Made by a program: the position numbers and the translations under genes | Source of the DNA: Magicicada septendecula | Taxonomy: Eukaryota > Arthropoda > Insecta > Hemiptera > Cicadidae | Assembly (NCBI GenBank): GCA_034769895.1 | Contig: CM068373.1 | Location: 27,555,120-27,619,119, forward strand | DNA length: 64,000 bases | Direction: 5' to 3' | Notes under the pieces: generated by a model | Databases searched by the model: none | Seen by the model: the letters and a program-made list of their open reading frames with translations, nothing else | Told to the model about the DNA's origin: nothing | Part shown: positions 56,180-64,000 of the stretch, one piece after another | How positions within the stretch are numbered: position 1 is the first letter of the stretch | Layout: the number at the start of each line of letters is the position of its first letter

Positions 56180-56927
56180 CAGTAGCGGACTAAAGGAGGG
56201 GGTGGAGGGTTCGGTCCGCCGCGGGCCCCACTTAGTAGCGGCCCTCCAAATTTTGGAAAATTAAGTTTTTTTTGGTAAATTTTTTAATTTATTTGCAAAT
56301 GTTCTATGTCAAGTCCTGAAACGGAACACTACTAGAGTTCCAGAATTTAATCAATCGATTTCAACGACTTTTTCATATTATTTTGAAATCTATCTTACAA
56401 CCTTACTTCGTAAAGATATTTAAGAAAAGAACTTATAAAGGTAAGTTTATTATTATAAATATATTCATACTAATAAAGAAGCGTCAGTCATACCTAGCGT
56501 CAATGCCTCACCACGCGTCGAAAATCGCAAATTAAACCCCAAACAGCGATGCTGACTGACTTAAAAAAAATTTTAATGCAAGTATTGTTTGCAGCGATGA
56601 TAATTTGTTTTGCAGTATATAAGGTTATTGTATATTATAAAGTATTGTAATAAATTTAATGCAGTCTATAAGTAATACTACTTCTGTTATTTCTTTAAAC
56701 TTTATATTTTACAATATGAAAGTGGATTTTTATTTCAAACATTACTACAGCTTCTTATAAAGTTTCCTAACTAGACGTATCAATACAGTAATTAGACAAT
56801 AAATATAAAACAGTAATGTGTTTCTGCTAAATATTACTTAAAGATGAATTGGATTATAAACACCCTTCTTATGGTAAATAAAGAAAGAAATCCGCCCCCG
56901 GCCACCATTGGCCCAGGTACGCTACTG
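56180..56927. mobile_element. Non-autonomous hAT, 748 bp
   Basis: The tips are CAGTAGCGGACTAAAG on the left and, reversed from the right, CAGTAGCGTACCTGGG. A perfect 8-bp duplication GACAGCGA lies at 56172-56179 and 56928-56935. GC-rich subterminal blocks (GGTCCGCCGCGGGCCC; CGCCCCCGGCC) contrast with an AT-rich interior with no ORF. Confidence 0.93.
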
Positions 56928-57094
56928 GACAGCGAGTTAAAATATTTTCTCAAAAAGTCGACAAGTTAGTGGAATAATTTTGGTATTAATGTATAATAAT
57001 TCAAGACGGCGTACAGGCCAAACAACTGATATTCTTAACAAGAACGGTCTTATTATCAAGATAACCGATTTTCAGTCTGTTTTTACTTTGTGTC

Positions 57095-57322
57095 TTATTT
57101 TTTTTTTTTTCTTATGAGAAAATGTGAACTACGTTTGGTCCAACTGGTTCTCCCTTCTTCTCCTCCCTTTTCTTCCTCTCCCATATCTCCTTCATTGTTG
57201 ATAAACGTCTCTCGAAATGGCACCTGCCCTCTTCTTGGGTTTTCCTGAAAACCTTGGAAATTTGAGACGTGGGTAGTCCGAGGATGAGATGAGTGCCTGA
57301 ATATGTTTATATAACCTAATCC

Positions 57323-57354
<32 letters not shown>

Positions 57355-58160
57355 AAGAAGAAGAAGAAGAAGAAGAGGAAGAGGAAGAGGAAGAGGAAGA
57401 GGAAGAGGAAGAGGAGGAGGAGGAGGAGGAGGAGGAGGAGGAGGAGGAAGAAGAAGAAGAAGAAGAAGAAGAAGAAGAAGAAGAAGAAGAAGAAGAAGAA
57501 GAAGAAGAAGAAGAGGAGGAGGAGGAGGAAGAAGAAGAAGAAGAAGAAGAAGAAGAAGATATTGGGCATTTTTTCAATTTATTTTGGAGTGGTAAGCGTT
57601 CTTCAAAGTCTCTTCTTGACAAATCTGGAGTTCTCTTACCTATATTTTCTTCTGTTTTTCTTTGAGACACGTATTGGGAATTTTGAGCTTCCTGAAATAG
57701 TTTATAAGTTTCCCTGTTAGTCTGTCAGGATTCATCATTTGAACATGTCCGTAGAAAGTAATTCGGGAAGTAATTCTTCTTTTTATAATTACGTCTGTGA
57801 TTTTCTCTACACGTGTGTACAGCTCATTATTGTGGCGTCTTCTCCATCTTTCTCCATCTTTTATTGGTTCCAAGGTTATTTCTTAATATTTTCCTTTCCG
57901 TGACTTCCAGTTCTTCCATTATCATTTTTTTATTCATAGTCAGACGCTCAGCCTCGTAAAGTGCTTGCGGGCGAATTACTGTTGAATAATGCCTAAGATT
58001 GGCATTAAAGTATATTGATTTCTTGTTATATGTATCCTCTGTTAAATGGTAAGCAACTTTCATCTTATTAACGCGTGCTTTAATGACTTTTTCCTCTGAG
58101 ACATTCTGTTCAATAACTTCTCCGAGATACTTGAATTTGTATGTGTGCGCGCGCGCGTGT
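57095..58160 (-). pseudogene. RTE-like LINE 3' fragment with internal microsatellite
   Basis: The minus strand gives FKYLGEVIEQ (about 58130), IKARVNKMKVAYHL, YSTVIRPQALYEAERLTMNK, RKILRNNLG, then after a frame change RRRHNNELYTRVEKITD and RRITFYGHV-like blocks. These are C-terminal features of an RTE-like ORF2. Downstream is GFQENPRRGQVPF, matching the usual basic tail. A 230-bp AAG/AGG microsatellite (57327-57560) sits between the last two blocks. Several frame changes show it is dead. Confidence 0.75.
57327..57560 (+). repeat. (AAG)n/(AGG)n microsatellite
   Basis: Blocks of AAG, GAGGAA and GAG repeats alternate over ~234 bp. A long poly-Ser frame on the minus strand (57670-57095) and a poly-Phe/Leu frame are artefacts of this run. 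Confidence 0.97.
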
Positions 58161-58269
58161 ATGTGAAGTAGTACTGTTAGTATCGTTTCACGTGCAAAAG
58201 AATGTAATGAAATAAACACTGCCGATGTACTAAGCGTTAGTGTAAATTAAACACAGGTTATGACTTTTT

Positions 58270-58853
58270 TTATTACTTCCATGTTCCATAAGGAAATGGA
58301 AATATGATGATGGCGAAAAAACTCGTGTTCGAGATAAGGGCTGATTTTGATTGTACTACCTTAAAAACATTGAAAAAAGTAATTTTTCGAAAACTGTTTG
58401 TGTGTGTGTGTAGAATTTTTTCCATGGCGAACGATAACTACCGCAAATTCAAACAGAATCAAATAATATTTTGCATATGTGCCCGAGTTATAGAGTACTC
58501 AAGGTCTGTTGATTTTGGTGAAGATCGGTTAAGGGGTATGGGTAGTTTACCAACAACGTTTTACATTTTAACAAGAGTAAAGTACTTAATTTTGACAAAT
58601 AAAGTATCCTGAAAAGAAGCTCATAATAATCCACTATAGAAAGGTAAACGAAATATCTATAAATGAAAAACGTAGTTGAACTTTTATAAATGAAAATGAT
58701 AGTTGAAGGGAGAGGAGACAATTTTTACTTCCATATTCCTTAAGGAATGGAAGTATGGTGATGGCAAAAAAAATCGTGTTCGAGATTATTGCAGATTCTG
58801 ATTCTACTACACTCAAAACATGAAAAAAAGTCGTTTTCCGAAAAGTGTCTGTG

Positions 58854-58890
<37 letters not shown>

Positions 58891-61190
58891 GTGTGTGTGT
58901 CTGTGTGTCTGTAGATTTTTTTTCTATGGCAAACGATAACTGCCGCAAATTCAAACAGAATCAAATAATTTTTTGCATACAGCCCTGATTTGTAGAGTAC
59001 TCGCGACCTATTGTTTTTGGTGAAGATCGGTTGAGGGAAAGGGGTAGTTTACCGGCAACGGTTTTTTTTAGCAAGGGTAATTTTGTTTGTTTGGCAAACG
59101 ATAACAGCCGCAAATTCAAACAGAATCAAATAATGTTTCGCATAAAGCCCTGAATTGTAGAGTTCTCAAGATCTGTTGATTTTGGTGAAGATCGGTTAAG
59201 GGAAAGGGGTAGTTTACCAGTAACGTTTTATGTTTTAACAAGGGTATTTCCTATGGCAAACGATAACAGCCGCAAATTCAAACAGAATCAAAAGATTATT
59301 TGCATACAGCCCTAAATTGTAGAGTTCTCAAGACCTATTGTTTTTGGTGAAGATCGGTTGAGGGAAAGGGGTAGTTTACCTGTAGCGTTTTTTTAACAAG
59401 GGTATTTTCTATGGCAAACGTTAAAAGCCGCAAATGTAAACAGAATCAAATAATGTTTTGCATACAGCCCTGAATTGTAGAGTGCTCAGGACCTACTGTT
59501 TTTGGTGAAGATCGGTTAAGGGGAAGGGGTAGTTTACCTGCAACGTTTTATGTTTTAAAAGGGTATTTTCTATGGCAAACGATAAGAGCCGCAAATTCAA
59601 ACAGATTCAAACAATTTTTTGCATACAGCCCTGATTTGTAGAGTACTCAATACCTGTTGTTTTTGGTGAAGATCGGTTAATGGAAAGGGGTAGTTTACCT
59701 TAAACGTTTTATGTTTTCAAAGGGTATTTTTTGTGGCAAACGATAAGAGTCGCAAATTCAAACAAAATCAAATACTTTTTTGCATACAGCTCTGATTTGT
59801 AGAGTACTCAAGATCTGTTGTTTTTGGTGAAGATCGGTTAAGGGGAAGGGGTAGTTTACTGGCAACGTTTTTCTTATCAAGGGTAATTTTTACTTCCATA
59901 TTCCTTAAGGAAATGGAAGTATGGTGATGGCAAAAAAAATCGTGTTCGAGATTATTGCAGATTCTGATTGTACTACACTCAAAACATGAAAAATGTCGTT
60001 TTTCGAAAAGTGTCTGTGTGTAGATTTTTTTTCTATGGCAAACGATAACAGCCGCAAATTCAAACAGAATCAACTAGTCTTTTGCATACAGCCCTGAATT
60101 ATAGAGTTCTCAAGACCTATTGGTTTTGGTGAAGATCGGTTAATGGAAAGGGGTAGTTTACCAGCAACATTTTATATTTTAACAAGGGTATTTTCTCTGG
60201 CAAACGTTAAAAGCCGCAAATGTAAACAGAATCAAATAATGTTTTGCATACAGCCCTGAATTTTAGAGTGCTCAGGACCTATTGTTTTTGGTGAAGATCG
60301 ATTAAGGGAAAGGGGTAGTTTACCAGCAACGTTTTATGTTTCAAAAGGGTATTTTCTATGGCAAACGATAAGAGCCGCAAATTCAAACAGAATCATACAA
60401 TTTTTTGCATACAGCCCTGATTTGTAGAGTACTCAATATCTGTTGTTTTTGGTGAAGATCGGTTAATGGAGAGGGGTAGTTTACCTTAAACGTTTTATGT
60501 TTTAAAAGGGTATTTTTTGTGGCAAACGATAAGAGTCGCAAATTCAAACAAAATCAAATACTTTTTTGCATACAGCTCTGATTTGTAGAGTACTCAAGAT
60601 CTGTTGTTTTTGGTGAAGATCGGTTAACGGGAAGGGGTAGTTTACTGGCAACGTTTTTCTTATCAAGGGTAATTTTTTACTTCCATATTCCTTAAGGAAA
60701 TGGAAGTATGGTGATGGCAAAAAAAATCGTGTTCGAGATTATTGCAGATTCTGATTGTACTACACTCAAAACATGAAAAAAGTCGTTTTTCGAAAAGTGT
60801 CTGTGTGTGTGTGTGTGTGTGTGTCTGTATGTAGATTTTTTTCTATGGCAAACGATAACAGCCGCAAATTCAAACAGAATCAAATAATTTTTTGCATACA
60901 GCCCTGATTTGTAGAGTACTCACGACCTGTTTTTTTTGGTGAAGATCGGTTGAGGGAAAGGGGTAGTTTACCTGCAACAGTTTTTTTTATCAAGGGAAAT
61001 TTTTTTTTTGCAAACGATAACAGCCGCAAATTCAAACAGAATCAAATAATGTTTCGCGATTTTGGTGAAGATCGTTTAAGGGGAAGGGGTAGTTTACCTG
61101 CAACCTTTTACGTTTTAACAACAGTAAAGTACTTGAAAATGCATTTAAACTTTTTCAAACAATGGTAATTGTTAAAAATAAAATAATTTT
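58270..61190. repeat. ~160-bp satellite array with leader modules, block 1
   Basis: Thirteen units, marked by a CCGCAAATTC-type core at about 58441, 58943, 59108, 59270, 59428, 59589, 59750, 60052, 60214, 60375, 60536, 60862 and 61024. Adjacent units are 158-165 bp apart. Each also contains GTGAAGATCGGTTAAGGGAA and GGGGTAGTTTACC. A ~150-bp leader with palindrome CCTTAAGGAA, GGTGATGGCAAAAAA and a GT/TCTG microsatellite precedes some units (about 58274, 58726, 59891, 60678), giving a higher-order pattern. Short ORFs across the units are repeat by-products. Confidence 0.92.
58851..58915 (+). repeat. (TCTG)n/(TG)n microsatellite in a leader module
   Basis: TGTC/TCTG tetranucleotide repeats followed by TG-rich sequence. 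The equivalent place in other leader copies has only short GT runs (about 60800-60825), so this tract varies between copies. Confidence 0.9.
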
Positions 61191-61405
61191 GTTGCCAGGG
61201 AATAAAATTATAATTTTCTCATTTTAATGTAAATTATGTATGAGTTAATATCTTTATATATATAATTCTTCTGTACGTGTGTATGTCACTGAACTCCTCC
61301 ATGTATAAAATAATATATCGTTCGTGGCAGGTAAGCATATCTCAGTTATGTAATGTTTACGTTTCCATTTTATTATTATGCCTACAGCAATAAAAAGGCA
61401 GGTAA

Positions 61406-61451
<46 letters not shown>

Positions 61452-62129
61452 ATATACGTTATTTCTGGCCTCTCTCATGTTTATTTTCTTACATTTGCAC
61501 ATTTGCACGCTTTTTAAATGGAAAGTGCCGAAACCCACACCAACATAACGCGTGCAAGCCGAAAAAATGGACATCAATTTGCTTCCTGTGGATCGCTGGG
61601 CAGTGTAACTGCACGTGCTTACAGAGGAACGATTCATAGACAGACTTTTCGTCTTTAGGGAATGAACCCTCTGCAAGATGCTGAGGATCCATGAGTGACT
61701 TCGGAGCGCTCCTTCTTTTTCGCGTGTTTGTTCTGTGAAACATACACTGTAGATTCGCAGCTTTACTCTAAGCAACGCTCAATAGGAAATGTTGAAAATT
61801 TTTGTCCACAGTGTACCCTCATTCACACTAAACCTGCTCTGATGTTTTAATTACGGACATCATAATATTAAAACTTTGGAAACTTGAGCACTACTTAATG
61901 GAGATCAATCATTAACTTATACAAGCCATTAATTTTATGCATATTTTTTATATATATGTGTACAACGTTATCGGAAACAAAGAAGTAGTTTTTGTTAAAA
62001 TTCCTTCCCGGGATATTTGGCCGTAGTCCAATGTTTTCTACAAAACCAGACGTTTCGGCAATGCCATCGACTTCCATCATCAGTGAAAATCGAGTGCGGT
62101 AACGTGAGGTGGTATACGTTAGTGACCAC
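61191..62129. other. Interruption in the satellite array
   Basis: Non-satellite sequence that includes a (CA)n run at 61409-61450. Near 62100-61960 on the minus strand is a CACTGATGATGG ... CCGAAACGTCTGGTTTTG arrangement that resembles a Penelope-like tail. ORFs at 61254-61775 and 61895-62191 on the minus strand are not convincing genes. Confidence 0.5.
61409..61450 (+). repeat. (CA)n microsatellite
   Basis: About 42 bp of perfect AC/CA dinucleotides. Confidence 0.95.
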
Positions 62130-64000
62130 AGTACTGTGGTTAAGGCTGAAGCAGTAAGTAGAAAGAAGTAGTTTCTATGGTAATATTTCATTTCGAAAAT
62201 GATTTTAAATATAAATCATAGAATATGGAAGTCATGTATGGTTCTCCATACCGATATTTTTCTATAGTAAACGATAACAGCCGCAAATTCAAACAGAATC
62301 AAATGATGTTTTGCATACAGCCCTGTATTGTAGAGTTCTCAATACGTATTGGTGTTGGTGAAGATCGGTTAAGGGAAAGGGGTAGTTTAGCAGCAACATT
62401 TTATGTTTTAACAAGGGTAATTTTTTATATGACGAACGGTAACTGCAGTAAATTCAAACAGAATCAACTAGGTTTTTGCATACCTTTTTGAACTAAAGAG
62501 AACTCAAGGTCTGTTGATTTTGTTGAAGATCAGTTAAGGGAAGGGGTAGTTTATCAGCAACTTTATGTTTTAAAAAGGGTAATTTTTTTATGACGAACGA
62601 TAACTGCCGAAAATTCAAAGAGAATCAAATAATTTTTTGCACCCTTTCCTGAGTTGCAGAGAGCTCAAGGTCTATTGATTTTGGTGAAGATCGGTTAAGG
62701 GAAAGGGGTAGTTTACCTGCAACATTTTATGTTGTAACAACAGAAATGTTTCCATGACGAACGATAACTGCCGCACATTCAAACAGAATCAAATATTTTT
62801 TGCATGCTTCCCTGAATTTTAGAGGACGGAAGGTCTGTTGATTTTGGAGAAGATCGGTTAAGAGAAAGGGGTAGTTTACCTGAAACATTTTATGATTTAA
62901 CAAGAGTAAAGTACTTAATTTTTATAAATAAAGTATCCCGATAAGAAGCTCATAGTAATCCACTGTAGAAACGTAGATGAAATATCTATAAATGAAGAAG
63001 TTAGGTGAACGGGGTGGGGGTAATTTTCTATTAAAACATTATAGTTGAAGTTGTAGGGGAGAATTTTTTGTATGTGTACTACGTTAATGTAGTACTGTGG
63101 TTAATGCTGAAGCAATAAGTAGAAAGACGTAGTTTCTATGGAAATATGATTTTAAATATAAATCTTAGAACATGGATGTCATGTATGGTTCTCCATACCG
63201 ATATTTTTCTATGGCAAACGATAACTGCCGTAAATTCAAACAGAATCAAATAATTTTTTGCATACAGCCCTGATTTGTAGAGTACTCACGACCTGTTGTT
63301 TTTGGTGAAGATCGGTTGAGGGAAAGGGGTAGTTTACCAGCAACGGTTTTTTTTATCAAGGGAAATTTTTTTTTTTTGGCAAACGATAACAGCCGCAAAT
63401 TCAAACAAAATTAAATGATGTTTCGTATACAGCCCTGAATTGTAGAGTTCTCAAGACTTATGGTTTTTGGTGAAGATCGGTTAAGGGAAAGGGGTAGTTT
63501 ACCGGCAACGTTTTGTGTTTTAACAAGGGTATTTTCTATGGCAAACGATAACAGACGCAAATTCAAACAGAATCAAAAGATTATTTGTATACAGCCCTAA
63601 ATTGCAGAGTTCTCAAGACCTATTGTTTTTGGTGAAGATCGGTTAAGGGAAAGGGGTAGTTTACCGGCAGCGTTTTTTTATCAAGGGTATTTTCTATGGC
63701 AAACGATAACAGCCGCAAATTCAAACAGAATCAAATAATTTTTTGCATACAGCCGTGATTTGTAGAGTACTCAAGACCTATTGTTTTTGGTGAAGATCGG
63801 TTAAGGGGAAGGGGTAGTTTACCGGCAATGTTTTTTTATCAAGCGTATTTTCTATGACGAACGGTAACTGCCGCATATTCAAACAGAATCAAATAATTTT
63901 TTGCATACGTCACTGAATTGTAGAGGACTCAAGGCCTTTTGATTTTGGTGAAGATCGGTTAAGGGGAAGGGGTAGTTTACCTGCAACCTTTTACGTTTTA
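62130..64000. repeat. ~160-bp satellite array, block 2 (runs off the window)
   Basis: Nine further units have cores at about 62281, 62446, 62607, 62771, 63228, 63393, 63555, 63713 and 63871. A second type of spacer, ending CATGTATGGTTCTCCATACC, lies at about 62130-62260 and again at 63090-63205. So this block has a different higher-order layout from block 1. The array continues past the end of the window. Confidence 0.92.

Noticed and set aside
57095-57670. 191-codon Ser-rich ORF and 125-codon Phe/Leu-rich ORF
   Set aside because: They are translations of the AAG/AGG microsatellite plus flanking LINE remnant.
58270-64000. CRISPR-like array
   Set aside because: The whole ~160-bp unit is repeated without unique spacers, so it is a satellite in a eukaryotic setting.

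Overview
The window looks like gene-poor, transposon-dense chromosomal DNA from an insect-like arthropod. The evidence is AT-rich sequence, GT-AG introns, Tigger/pogo, hAT, Penelope-like, LTR and non-LTR elements inserted into one another, microsatellites, a tandem satellite and many degraded transposase remnants. A hemimetabolous insect such as a cockroach or termite is plausible from the style of the repeats, but this is an impression and not a proof. I see no bacterial genes, rRNA, tRNA or CRISPR. Layout 1-25 kb: a Tigger element (163-4612) carries a 5'-truncated LINE with an intact reverse transcriptase (2555-4414) and sits in an old, diverged repeat (1-7608). An 8.3-kb minus-strand LTR retrotransposon (7609-15890) follows, with ~1.34-kb LTRs, a tRNA-Lys-type primer-binding site and a broken gag; a miniature LTR element (TRIM, 11903-13068) interrupts its gag. 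From 16.1 to 24.4 kb is the best candidate host gene: five minus-strand exons whose splice sites and reading phases all agree (209 residues, function not recognised). Its introns hold a perfect 84-bp-arm hairpin, a hAT remnant, a Penelope-like element, a second hairpin and LINE fragments. Layout 25-36 kb: a second Tigger (25127-34158) has a transposase split by a very young LTR-type insertion (26.3-32.6 kb) and by a solo LTR (33086-33655). The LTR-type insertion carries one intact 511-codon ORF in which a gag-like coiled coil is fused to an RRM resembling the first RRM of the nucleolar protein RBM34/Nop12. This looks like host-gene capture by a retroelement and is the most interesting object in the window. 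Layout 36-64 kb: a nearly intact hAT (36993-39640), a third hairpin (40701-40909), a short Tigger containing a hAT fragment (41048-42927), LINE fragments, several non-autonomous hATs (three more with perfect 8-bp target duplications), simple repeats, and an array of about 22 copies of a ~160-bp satellite from 58.3 kb to the window end. How the parts relate: almost every coding segment belongs to a mobile element, and the nesting gives a relative chronology (old repeat, then Tigger, then LINE or LTR element). Apart from the five-exon gene I find no convincing host coding sequence.
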